Source: Bacillus pumilus
GTDB lineage: Bacteria; Bacillota; Bacilli; Bacillales; Bacillaceae
Length of the DNA stretch: 64,000 bases
NCBI RefSeq assembly: GCF_900186955.1
Contig: NZ_LT906438.1
Coordinates: 1,860,001 to 1,924,000, forward strand
Direction: 5' to 3'
In this document: positions 55,682 through 63,280 of the stretch, piece by piece
Position numbering within the stretch: position 1 is the first letter of the stretch
How the letters are laid out: each line of letters opens with the position of its first letter
Made by a program: the position numbers and the translations under genes
Notes under the pieces: generated by a model
What the model was told of the DNA's origin: nothing
Database searches by the model: none
Seen by the model: only the letters and a program-made list of their open reading frames with translations

Positions 55682-55716
55682 AAAATAAAAAGCCATTTTC
55701 CGAAATGGAAAATGGC
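55682..55716 (-). terminator. terminator of bsrB
   Basis: On the minus strand AAGCCATTTTCC / GGAAAATGGCTT, short loop, then TTTTTATTTT. Confidence 0.85.
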
Positions 55717-55725
55717 TTGAATCAT

Positions 55726-55914
55726 CCTAGGAAAAGCTGCGGATGCCGTAATCTAAGTAAGAAAGTTTTAAACCACCACTCCTCAAAGTGGGTGTTTGCA
55801 GAAACGTTCCTGTCTTCCTCTCTAAGGAGGCATGACATTCCGGCTTCAATATAAAACTCCCTATTACAGCTTAAAGGTTAAAACTTAATTAACATTACGC
55901 GCATCGCAGCCTTT
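55726..55914 (-). ncRNA. bsrB: 6S-2 RNA
   Basis: About 190 nt. The 5' part AAAGGCTGCGATGCGCGTAAT pairs with the 3' part ATTACGGCATCCGCAGCTTTT (one-base bulges) to close the RNA; the long interior includes the GGAG/CTCC-rich stems and an open centre typical of 6S RNA, which mimics an open promoter and holds RNA polymerase. Place between recQ (yocI) and yocK agrees with bsrB in B. subtilis. It has its own promoter and terminator. Ends are approximate. Confidence 0.82.
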
Positions 55915-55919
55915 AAACT

Positions 55920-55948
55920 ATATTACACGAAAGTTTATTAAATTTCAA
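55920..55948 (-). promoter_or_regulatory. bsrB promoter
   Basis: TTGAAA (55943-55948), 17 bp, TAATAT (55920-55925) on the minus strand, six or seven bases before the 6S-2 5' end. Confidence 0.75.
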
Positions 55949-56047
55949 GAGATCTTTTTTCTATGAAATACTCATGTATACAAGATATTTGTCATTGCAT
56001 ACATAAGAAAAAATTATTCTGAAAAAATGTAACTTCGATTTATTATC

Positions 56048-56554
56048 CTATTTTTCTTCGTCTATGTCAACATCCTGCTCTTCCTCTAATCGTTCATACG
56101 TATCTGAATGCATCTGATCCATTGTTTGTCTATTTGTTAAATCACGCATTTGATCTGAGAAATTACGGTCAAACTCGTTTGGGTCTTGAGTGGTTTCTTC
56201 ATTTTTCTTCGCATCGATTGAATAACGTGTATAGGGAACTGCTTTTAAACGTTCATATGGAATGTCTTTCCCTGTTTTCTCACAGACCCCATATGTTCCG
56301 TCTTCCATTCGTTTCAGGGCTGCATCAATTTCAGCTTCAAGCTGGCCATCAACTTGGTCCAGCGTTTGTTCGGTCATGCGGTCTAAATAGATGCTCCCAT
56401 GATCAGCGATATGGTTCCCAACACCATTTGAAATCTCGCTCGATTCACTTAGCATAGATTCTTCTTTCTTTTTTGACCCTTTTACATCTTCCTTTAATTG
56501 ATTCAATCTTTCGTATAAATCAGCTTTTTGTTCTTTCGTTAAGCCCACGGTCAA
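56048..56554 (-). CDS. yocK: DksA/TraR-like general stress protein YocK
   Basis: 168 residues. N-terminal coiled coil (KEQKADLYERLNQLKEDVKGS), then the DksA/TraR zinc-finger region ALKRMEDGTYGVCEKTGKDIPYERLKAVPYTRYSI with only one Cys left, so it cannot bind zinc in the normal way. Acidic C-terminus. Related to YteA and YocK, which is SigB-controlled in B. subtilis; a weak SigB-like element (GTTTTC-N14-GGGAAG) stands upstream. RBS GGAGTGA before the ATG. Confidence 0.85.
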   Translation of the reverse strand: MTVGLTKEQKADLYERLNQLKEDVKGSKKKEESMLSESSEISNGVGNHIADHGSIYLDRMTEQTLDQVDGQLEAEIDAALKRMEDGTYGVCEKTGKDIPYERLKAVPYTRYSIDAKKNEETTQDPNEFDRNFSDQMRDLTNRQTMDQMHSDTYERLEEEQDVDIDEEK

Positions 56555-56599
56555 TCACTCCTTTCTTATTACCTTCCCGCTGCAAGGGAATTGAAAACA

Positions 56600-56634
56600 T
56601 CAAAAAAGCCGCCGCCTTATTGGCAGCAGCTTGC
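56600..56634 (-). terminator. terminator of the yhfK-like gene
   Basis: On the minus strand AAGCTGCTGCC / GGCGGCGGCTT (two G-U pairs) with T6. Confidence 0.7.
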
Positions 56635-56639
56635 TTCTC

Positions 56640-57287
56640 TTACAGGGTGCGAAGTGCTTCTTCTACTGGTTTATCCCCTTTAATTAAGTCAAAGGATTTA
56701 TTTTTCACATTGGATTCTGTTAAGCTTTCCACTAGTACAGTGGCTACGTCCTCTCTTGAAATCTCAATGTTTTGATTATCTGAAATATGCTCCGCAGCTT
56801 CAATCTTTCCTGTCTTTTCCTCATGCAGCAAGGCACCTGGACGGACAATGGTATAGGAAAGTCCAGACTGTTTTAGATGTTCATCTGCTTTTCTTTTCGC
56901 CTCATAATAAATTTCCATACTTCCTTGCCCTTTTCCCTGGTTTGGATCATCGGCATTAAAGGAACTCAGCATCACAAAATGCTGAATGTTTTCTTTTTTC
57001 GCTGTGTCGACAAGACGTTTTGCACCTTCTTGATCCACTGCAATGGTCTTATCTGCACCTGTTTTCGAGCCTGAACCAGCTGCAAAGATGACAGCATCTG
57101 CTTGTTTCACAGCATCTGTCACATCCTTTTCAAGATCACCGATGACAGGCGCTGCACCAAGTTCTTTTAGCGCATCCGCTTGTTTTTCATCTCGAATAAG
57201 AGCAAGCGGCTCATGTCCTTTTTCTTTTAAATAACGAATGACGAGTCTACCTGTATGTCCATTTGCTCCTGCAACTAATACTTTCAT
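56640..57287 (-). CDS. yhfK: NAD(P)-dependent epimerase/reductase-like protein (YhfK type)
   Basis: 215 residues, atypical short-chain dehydrogenase (SDR_a5). The dinucleotide motif is VLVAGANGHTGRLVIRYL. The active-site Tyr-x3-Lys is in IYYEAKRKADEHLKQSGLSYTIVRPGAL. Length and sequence resemble YhfK of B. subtilis. The substrate is unknown; related proteins are stress-induced and bind NAD(P)H. RBS AGGAGAA before ATG; single gene with its own terminator. Confidence 0.82.
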   Translation of the reverse strand: MKVLVAGANGHTGRLVIRYLKEKGHEPLALIRDEKQADALKELGAAPVIGDLEKDVTDAVKQADAVIFAAGSGSKTGADKTIAVDQEGAKRLVDTAKKENIQHFVMLSSFNADDPNQGKGQGSMEIYYEAKRKADEHLKQSGLSYTIVRPGALLHEEKTGKIEAAEHISDNQNIEISREDVATVLVESLTESNVKNKSFDLIKGDKPVEEALRTL

Positions 57288-57352
57288 TGTTCATTCTCCT
57301 TTCTGTATCTGTTTCATCTTTATCCTTTTTTGCTATCATTCAAACACCTAAA

Positions 57353-57389
57353 CAAAAAAAGCCCCTCCCAGAAAATATGGGCAAGGGCT
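57353..57389 (-). terminator. terminator of yozO
   Basis: On the minus strand AGCCCTTGCCC / GGGAGGGGCT with T7 after it. Confidence 0.65.
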
Positions 57390-57465
57390 CAGGCAATGTG
57401 CGATCTATTAAAATAAGTACGAAGAATGAGAAAAGTGCATGTGATCTATGTAATCGCAAGGTTGA

Positions 57466-57825
57466 TCAGCAAATATGTTTTGTCAAAATGGCTTGCACAT
57501 CACTCAAATCCGTCTCTTTTGAAAAATCGAGTTCAAATACTTTTGAGCTTGTGACAAGCAGCATACCTGTGTCCTGATCAAACACGCCAGCTTCTTGAAT
57601 GGCAAAACTTTCAATTGATCGATATGGCAAGGAGACCCTAACTTTCTTCTTAGAAAATACGCGGTTATCGCCAAAGATCAGTCGTTTATTGGTGAAACAA
57701 ATTTGGTCGTGACGCAGTCTGTAAACAGCTTCAATTCTTTCCCCTTCAATTAGTAAGGATTCGAATTTCTTATCATTTTGTTTACTGACAGAAAAAATAC
57801 CCACGTAAACCCCCTCTTCCTCCAT
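57466..57825 (-). CDS. yozO: bacterial PH-domain protein YozO
   Basis: 119 residues from the ATG at 57825 (AAAGGAA upstream); a GTG at 57804, after AGAGGGGG, is a possible alternative. The sequence is one pleckstrin-like domain: EGERIEAVYRLRHDQICFTNKRLIFGDN, VRVSLPYRSIESFAIQEAG and TSSKVFELDFSKETDLSDVQAILTKHI. Same place as yozO in B. subtilis (near yozC and dhaS). Cytoplasmic; function unknown. Confidence 0.78.
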   Translation of the reverse strand: MEEEGVYVGIFSVSKQNDKKFESLLIEGERIEAVYRLRHDQICFTNKRLIFGDNRVFSKKKVRVSLPYRSIESFAIQEAGVFDQDTGMLLVTSSKVFELDFSKETDLSDVQAILTKHIC

Positions 57826-57828
57826 CAA

Positions 57829-58046
57829 ATTCCTTTATGAAAAAACGGCCACACGCTCTGTGGGTACGTTTTGTTCTCACTTATAGAATACGCTATAAAT
57901 GATCGTTATTCCATTACGAATAGATTAAATTTCATTTAACTTTTTCTTTTTGATTCGATGCTCTTTCCTCTACTTATTTAGACAGTTAAAGCAGGAAAAA
58001 AGTTTCAGTTCTTTTTGAGAAAAATGGTTGAATTGTGACCAATAAA
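57829..58046. other. intergenic region
   Basis: No gene recognised. A+T-rich; presumably holds the yozO promoter. No clear -35/-10 pair was identified. Confidence 0.4.
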
Positions 58047-58074
58047 AAAACAGTGATTTTTTCAAATCACTGTC
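58047..58074 (-). terminator. terminator of structured repeat copy B
   Basis: On the minus strand ACAGTGATTT / AAATCACTGT then T7. It abuts the element end exactly, as the different terminator does in copy A. Confidence 0.8.
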
Positions 58075-58238
58075 AGCGTGTAGACAAACCCTCGCATTCT
58101 TTGTCAGTCCGGTGCTCACGAATGTCAAATTCGCTCCGCGCCGGTACTCGTCCTTCCTAGGGCTGCAAAGGTTTTCATGTCACACTGAAAAAGAAGACAA
58201 AGTGCTAAAATAAAGATCATTTTAGCACTTTGTCAACA
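58073..58238 (-). repeat. dispersed structured repeat, copy B (probable structural RNA)
   Basis: Inverted copy of 35714-35885. The first hairpin is ACAAAGTGCTAAAAT / ATTTTAGCACTTTGT: the G to T change against copy A is matched by C to A in the other arm. The CTGG/CCAG pair of copy A is CCGG/CCGG here. The closing stem keeps a G-U pair. Copy A has eight extra bases after GAGCACC. The segments GGAAGGACGAGTA and GAATTTGACATTCGTGAGCA are identical. Confidence 0.75.
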
Positions 58239-58245
58239 ATTTGGA

Positions 58246-58389
58246 CTATTCGTCTTTTGGTGTTTCAATGGTTCCCTCGGCATATACATCGGAAATCTGC
58301 TCAAGCGTAATTGCCATATCAGCATCTTCGTTATCATGCCAAGCATTTTGTTGATTCTGCTCATCTGTTTGCTTCTTTTTCATCATCAT
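58246..58389 (-). CDS. small acidic/polar protein, 47 residues
   Basis: Too short for usual ORF cut-offs. It reads MMMKKKQTDEQNQQNAWHDN and ends GTIETPKDE, TAG at 58246. AAGGGTG precedes the three tandem ATGs. The sequence is hydrophilic and rich in Asn/Gln/Asp/Glu, without a membrane segment. It lies between the repeat and yozC on the same strand. Function unknown; it may correspond to a small yoz gene of B. subtilis, but I cannot name it. Confidence 0.6.
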   Translation of the reverse strand: MMMKKKQTDEQNQQNAWHDNEDADMAITLEQISDVYAEGTIETPKDE

Positions 58390-58432
58390 CACCCTTTACT
58401 GTTTTTCTTAGTATGAGTGATGATGATCAAAA

Positions 58433-58645
58433 TCATTCAGCAGAAAAGTCTTCGAAATACTCTTTATAATACCCGCCTACTTTACCTGTATTATCAACGA
58501 CAAACAGGAATTCTTCTGTTTCATTTTTCACTTCATATGTGCTTCCAACCGTTAGTGCACGGTCGACCATATATTTTTTCGCATTCGTATGTATACATTT
58601 TACTTGTTTTAACGTTTGAGCCGTTTGCCAGTTTTGATGGATCAT
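58433..58645 (-). CDS. yozC: YozC-type small protein
   Basis: 70 residues: KCIHTNAKKYMVDRALTVGSTYEVKNETEEFLFVVDNTGKVGGYYKEYF has the look of a small beta-barrel (SH3-like) protein widespread in Bacillus. AAAAGGAG precedes the ATG. Its place between yozO and dhaS matches yozC. Function unknown. Confidence 0.7.
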   Translation of the reverse strand: MIHQNWQTAQTLKQVKCIHTNAKKYMVDRALTVGSTYEVKNETEEFLFVVDNTGKVGGYYKEYFEDFSAE

Positions 58646-58751
58646 GATTTAAAAACTCCTTTTTTCATCTATACATTTATTTTAGCCAATTTTTCATGAA
58701 ATGCAATGAGTGTTATGGATTGCTTTCAAACATGTGGTGTAATATGATGAA

Positions 58752-58780
58752 TGTATACGTTTACATCCATGTGCGTATAC
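58752..58780. promoter_or_regulatory. cre-like site and inverted repeat upstream of dhaS
   Basis: TGTATACGTTTACA (58752-58765) differs from the cre consensus only at position 5. The same DNA starts an inverted repeat, GTATACG (58753-58759) / CGTATAC (58774-58780), with centres 21 bp apart, two helical turns. The site is about 80 bp before dhaS. Confidence 0.45.
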
Positions 58781-58858
58781 TAGATCATTTGCTTCAAATC
58801 CGCTTTTTCACCTAGAACTCGCAGAACAACCCATATCTTTAAGGAGGTTTGTTTATTT

Positions 58859-60343
58859 ATGAGCTCTACAACACTTCAAATTAGTTCAAAACTCGAATCT
58901 TTTCTCCAAGGGACGAAAAAACTCTACATTAATGGTCAGTTTGTCACAAGTCACGATAACAAAACCTTTTCAACTCCTAACCCAGCCACAGGTGAAACCC
59001 TTATTGATGTATATGAAGCAGGTGCAAAAGACATTGATGAGGCAGTAAAAGCAGCCAAAAAAGCCTTTCATGGTCCTTGGCGCTCCATGTCTGCCGCAGA
59101 ACGCGCCCGGCTCATGTTCAAGCTTGCCGATTTAATGGAAGAAAACCAAGAAGAGCTCGCTCAGCTCGAAACTTTAGATAACGGAAAGCCAATTAATGAA
59201 ACAACCAATGCAGATATCCCTCTCGCAATCGAGCATATGCGCTATTATGCGGGCTGGACAACCAAAATAAGCGGACAAACCATTCCTGTCAGCCAAGGAT
59301 ATTTTAATTATACCCGTCATGAGCCTGTTGGCGTTGTAGGACAAATCATTCCTTGGAATTTCCCGCTGCTTATGGCCATGTGGAAAATGGGTGCTGCACT
59401 TGCGACTGGCTGCACCATCGTGTTAAAACCAGCAGAACAAACACCACTCTCTGCTCTTTATTTAGCTGAATTAGTGGATAAAGCCGGCTTCCCAGAAGGT
59501 GTGATTAACATCGTTCCTGGATTCGGTGAAACAGCCGGGAATGCGTTAACCGATCACCCTGATGTGAATAAGCTTGCCTTCACGGGGTCAACAAGTGTTG
59601 GGAAACTCATCATGGAGAAAGCAGCCAAATCCATTAAGAGGGTCACATTAGAACTTGGCGGAAAATCACCAAATATTATTTTGCCAGATGCCGATTTAAA
59701 GAAAGCCATTCCAGGTGCTTTAAATGGGGTCATGTTTAACCAAGGTCAGGTATGCTGTGCAGGTTCTAGGGTCTTTGTTCACCGGAGCCAATATGATGAG
59801 GTTGTCGATCAAATGGCTGAATATGCGACATCCCTCAAACAAGGAGCCGGTCTTCATCAAGATACGCAAATCGGACCTCTCGTAAGTAAAGAACAGCACG
59901 AGCGCGTGTTAGGCTATATTGAAAAAGGTAAATCAGAAGGTGCAACAGCCGTTGTCGGTGGCGATTGCCCTTATGAGGCTGGTTATTTTGTCTCCCCTAC
60001 TGTTTTTAAAGATGTAGAAGATGACATGACCATCGCAAAAGAAGAAATCTTTGGACCTGTCCTATCTGCGATTCCTTACGATTCCATTGATGAAGTGGTC
60101 GAAAGAGCCAACCAGTCTGACTATGGTTTAGCCGCAGGACTTTGGACAGAAAACTTAAAGCATGCCCATGACATTGCTGCACGTCTTGAAGCAGGCACGA
60201 TTTGGGTCAACTGCTATAACGTCTTTGATGCTGCCTCCCCGTTTGGAGGATACAAGCAATCAGGTCTTGGCAGAGAAATGGGATCATACGCTCTTAACAA
60301 CTATACAGAAGTCAAAAGTGTGTGGATTAATCTCCAAGACTAA
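58859..60343 (+). CDS. dhaS: aldehyde dehydrogenase
   Basis: 494 residues. ALDH motifs in order: PWNFPLLMAMWKMGAALATGCTIVLKPAEQTP, LAFTGSTSVGKLIM, VTLELGGKSPNI (general-base Glu), and NQGQVCCAGSRVFV with the catalytic Cys. It oxidises aldehydes to acids with NAD+. AAGGAGG precedes the ATG by 11 nt. Gene order yozC-dhaS-sqhC-sodF agrees with B. subtilis. A terminator separates it from sqhC. Confidence 0.93.
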   Translation: MSSTTLQISSKLESFLQGTKKLYINGQFVTSHDNKTFSTPNPATGETLIDVYEAGAKDIDEAVKAAKKAFHGPWRSMSAAERARLMFKLADLMEENQEELAQLETLDNGKPINETTNADIPLAIEHMRYYAGWTTKISGQTIPVSQGYFNYTRHEPVGVVGQIIPWNFPLLMAMWKMGAALATGCTIVLKPAEQTPLSALYLAELVDKAGFPEGVINIVPGFGETAGNALTDHPDVNKLAFTGSTSVGKLIMEKAAKSIKRVTLELGGKSPNIILPDADLKKAIPGALNGVMFNQGQVCCAGSRVFVHRSQYDEVVDQMAEYATSLKQGAGLHQDTQIGPLVSKEQHERVLGYIEKGKSEGATAVVGGDCPYEAGYFVSPTVFKDVEDDMTIAKEEIFGPVLSAIPYDSIDEVVERANQSDYGLAAGLWTENLKHAHDIAARLEAGTIWVNCYNVFDAASPFGGYKQSGLGREMGSYALNNYTEVKSVWINLQD

Positions 60344-60352
60344 TGACGCCTA

Positions 60353-60383
60353 TAAAGCCGGTGACCATGTCATCGGCTTTTTT
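60353..60383 (+). terminator. terminator of dhaS
   Basis: AAAGCCGGTGA / TCATCGGCTTT (one G-U pair) with T6. Confidence 0.75.
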
Positions 60384-60445
60384 GTGATTGCATGTGACAG
60401 GCAGGCTCCTGAATATAGTAATAAAGGAAAGGAGCATGGCCGAAT

Positions 60446-62320
60446 ATGCAAGATTTTAAAACAAAAGTAAACGAATATATTGATGAATTGCACATGCAAC
60501 TGCAGCGCAGACAACGAGAAGATGGCGCTTTTGTCTTCTGCTTTGAAGGGCCAATGATGACAAATGCTTTTTTGATTATGCTGTTAAAGGCGGTCGGTGA
60601 TTCGGATCAGGCACTCGTTCATCAATTGGCAGAAGCTATACGTGAAAAGCAAAATGAGGATGGTTCTTTTTCTTTGTATCATGATCAGGCGGGACATGTA
60701 ACCGCGACTGTGCAAGGCTACTGCGGGATGCTCGTGTCAGGCAGGTATCAACAAGATGAGCCGCATATGGAAAAAGCAGCACATTTTATTCGATCAAATG
60801 GCGGTTTGAAGGACGTTCATTTTATGACAAAGTGGATGCTTGCCGTCAATGGCATGCACCCTTGGCCATACTTCTATGCACCACTTTCATTTTTACTCAT
60901 CCCTACATATTTCCCGCTTCACTTCTATCATCTTAGTGCATATGCAAGAATTCATTTTGTCCCAATGATGATTGCACTCAACAAACGATATACCTCTCAT
61001 GAACAGTTTCCAAGCTTAGCACATCTTGATGCAAACATGTCTAAAAATCCTTTTGACTGGTTTATGGCAAGAGAAGAACGTTCCACTCACCACTTTCTAG
61101 CGTACATGCGGTCGTATACAGCACTCGACAGCCGGCTCGACTTTTTCGGGTATGAGGCAGCGAAGCGCTATATGTTTGACCGCCTTGAAAAAGATGGCAC
61201 GCTGTACAGCTATTTAAGTGCCAGTATTTTTATGGTCTATGCACTCATGAGTCTTGGATACTCTCCGGGACATCATCTCATTTTAAAAGCAGTTAAAGGG
61301 ATGAAACAGCTAGTCACTGACTGTGGGGGCAGGAAATATGCTGAAAATTCTACATCCAATGTTTGGGATACAGCGCTTGTCAGTTATGCTTCTCAGCAGG
61401 CAGGCAGAACACAAGATGATCCAGTGATCAAAAAGTCTTTTACGTACTTACTGAACCGGCAGCAAATGAAGAAAGCAGATTGGGCGATCCATAACCGGCA
61501 TGCGGCTCCGGGAGGCTTTGGTTTTTCAGATTTAAACACAAATAACCCAGATTGCGATGATACGCAAATTGTGTTAAAAGCCGTTCCTCAAACATACGCT
61601 CCCGTTCAGTGGAAACGAGGATTTGATTGGCTTCTTTCCATGCAAAACCGGGATGGCGGCTTTTCAGCTTTTGAAAAAAATCAAAATCACTTCTTGCTTC
61701 GTCATCTCCCGCTCGAATCTGCTGAGGATGCGGCCATTGATCCTTCTACGCCTGATATTGCAGGTCGTGTGCTCCATCTTATTGCTCTTGAAGAGAATAG
61801 CATGTCACCACTCATGCAAAGGCAAAAAGATCATTGTGTGAAATGGCTGCTTGATCATCAAGAGAAAAACGGATCATGGTTCGGAAGATGGGGCGTTTGC
61901 TATATTTATGGTACTTGGGCTGCGTTAACAGGACTAAAGACTGCTGGCATCTCCTCATCGCATTCTGCTGTTCAAAAAGCATGTCGATTTTTAAAAACAA
62001 TTCAATTAGAAGATGGCAGCTTCGGAGAATCGTGTAAAAGTGCAGAGGTTAAAAGGTACGTCCCGCTTCCATTTGGGACAGTGGTTCAAACGGCTTGGGC
62101 TGCTGAGGCACTTTTACAATATGTGCAGCCAGATGACAAAGTGATTTTAAAAGCCATCTCATTTTTGATTCAACATCAGCACTCGAGTGAAGCCTTGCAC
62201 TATCCAGTAGGTATTGGTCTTCCAAAGCAATTTTACATCACCTATCATAGCTATCCATTTGTCTTTCCAATGATGGCTTGTTCCACATTTTTAGAAGAAA
62301 TGAGGCGTAAAAATGAATAA
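60446..62320 (+). CDS. sqhC: squalene-hopene cyclase family protein (sporulenol/tetraprenyl-beta-curcumene cyclase)
   Basis: 624 residues, alpha-alpha-barrel terpene cyclase. The catalytic acid motif is Asp369-Cys-Asp-Asp372 (DCDD). QW-type repeats such as QNRDGGFSAF, QEKNGSWFGRWG and QLEDGSFGES are present. In B. subtilis SqhC cyclises tetraprenyl-beta-curcumene to sporulenol, which protects spores from oxidation. The start is fixed by AAAGGAG 11 nt before ATG; an ATG between has a stop after seven codons. It overlaps sodF by eight bases, so the two are coupled. Confidence 0.92.
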   Translation: MQDFKTKVNEYIDELHMQLQRRQREDGAFVFCFEGPMMTNAFLIMLLKAVGDSDQALVHQLAEAIREKQNEDGSFSLYHDQAGHVTATVQGYCGMLVSGRYQQDEPHMEKAAHFIRSNGGLKDVHFMTKWMLAVNGMHPWPYFYAPLSFLLIPTYFPLHFYHLSAYARIHFVPMMIALNKRYTSHEQFPSLAHLDANMSKNPFDWFMAREERSTHHFLAYMRSYTALDSRLDFFGYEAAKRYMFDRLEKDGTLYSYLSASIFMVYALMSLGYSPGHHLILKAVKGMKQLVTDCGGRKYAENSTSNVWDTALVSYASQQAGRTQDDPVIKKSFTYLLNRQQMKKADWAIHNRHAAPGGFGFSDLNTNNPDCDDTQIVLKAVPQTYAPVQWKRGFDWLLSMQNRDGGFSAFEKNQNHFLLRHLPLESAEDAAIDPSTPDIAGRVLHLIALEENSMSPLMQRQKDHCVKWLLDHQEKNGSWFGRWGVCYIYGTWAALTGLKTAGISSSHSAVQKACRFLKTIQLEDGSFGESCKSAEVKRYVPLPFGTVVQTAWAAEALLQYVQPDDKVILKAISFLIQHQHSSEALHYPVGIGLPKQFYITYHSYPFVFPMMACSTFLEEMRRKNE

Positions 62321-63134
62321 GGAAGAATATCGCATGCAGCTTAAAGATTGGCTTAGCTCCATTCAAGGTGCAGTTCAAGATGACAACACCCGTCAGAAAG
62401 CAGAACATTTATCGTTCATCATGAATGATGAACATTCCAGTGAAGAAGAGTGGTACGAATTGGCTGAAAGTATTGCAGAGGATATAATTCCACAAGATGC
62501 AATCCGAGATGTGGCAGTTGGCGGCCATCAATTACCCCCTCTCCCTTACCGGTATGATGCACTAGAACCGTTTATTTCAAAAGAGGTGATGTATTTGCAT
62601 CACCAGAAGCATCATCAATCATATGTTGATGGTCTGAACCAAGCTGAGCTTGCCTTAAAAAGAGCAAGAAGAACCAATGATTTTAAAATGATCAAGCATT
62701 GGGAACGGGAGCTAGCCTTCAATGGTGCGGGACACTATTTACATTGCATTTTTTGGTTTTCTATGAGTCCTTCAGGGAAACAAAAGCCCACTGGGCAAAT
62801 GCTTCGTCTTATTGAACAATCATTTGAAAGCTATGATGCATTCAAATCCCATTTTTCAGCTGCAGCCAAACAAGTTGAAGGTGTTGGGTGGGCCATTCTC
62901 GTATGGGCACCAAGATCTCAGCGATTAGAGATTTTACAAGCAGAACGCCATCAATTTTTATCACAATGGGATGTGATCCCTCTTCTAGCTCTTGACGTAT
63001 GGGAGCACGCCTACTATCTGCAATATCTGAATGAAAAAGCGACATATGTAGATCGCTGGTGGAATATCGTTGACTGGCGTGAGCCAGAAGCACGCCTTAA
63101 GCAAGCTCAGCAAGTGAAATGGACCCCTTTTTAA
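62313..63134 (+). CDS. sodF: superoxide dismutase (Fe/Mn type)
   Basis: 273 residues. The first 70 residues are an extra N-terminal region (MNKEEYRMQLKDWLSSIQGAVQ onward), as in SodF of B. subtilis. The SOD fold starts at LPPLPYRYDALEPFISKEVMYLHHQKHHQSYV (metal His), continues with FNGAGHYLHCIFWFSMSP and DVWEHAYYLQYLNEKATYVDRWWNIVDW (Asp and His ligands). Co-expression with the sporulenol cyclase suggests a spore oxidative-stress link. Confidence 0.92.
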   Translation: MNKEEYRMQLKDWLSSIQGAVQDDNTRQKAEHLSFIMNDEHSSEEEWYELAESIAEDIIPQDAIRDVAVGGHQLPPLPYRYDALEPFISKEVMYLHHQKHHQSYVDGLNQAELALKRARRTNDFKMIKHWERELAFNGAGHYLHCIFWFSMSPSGKQKPTGQMLRLIEQSFESYDAFKSHFSAAAKQVEGVGWAILVWAPRSQRLEILQAERHQFLSQWDVIPLLALDVWEHAYYLQYLNEKATYVDRWWNIVDWREPEARLKQAQQVKWTPF

Positions 63135-63139
63135 AAACG

Positions 63140-63172
63140 CTACTCCATGTAGGCATTTGCTTATATGGAGTA
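63140..63172 (+). terminator. probable terminator of sqhC-sodF
   Basis: TACTCCAT / ATGGAGTA stem, 15-nt loop, with only a mixed A/T tail (TTTATAGTTT). Confidence 0.45.
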
Positions 63173-63280
63173 TTTATAGTTTACATAATATTATTATCAG
63201 CACTAAAAGAATGGGTTGTTTTTTCAGAAAATTCATTTAAAATAGAAAAGATATGTATAGAAAGAGAGTTGAAGCAATGA

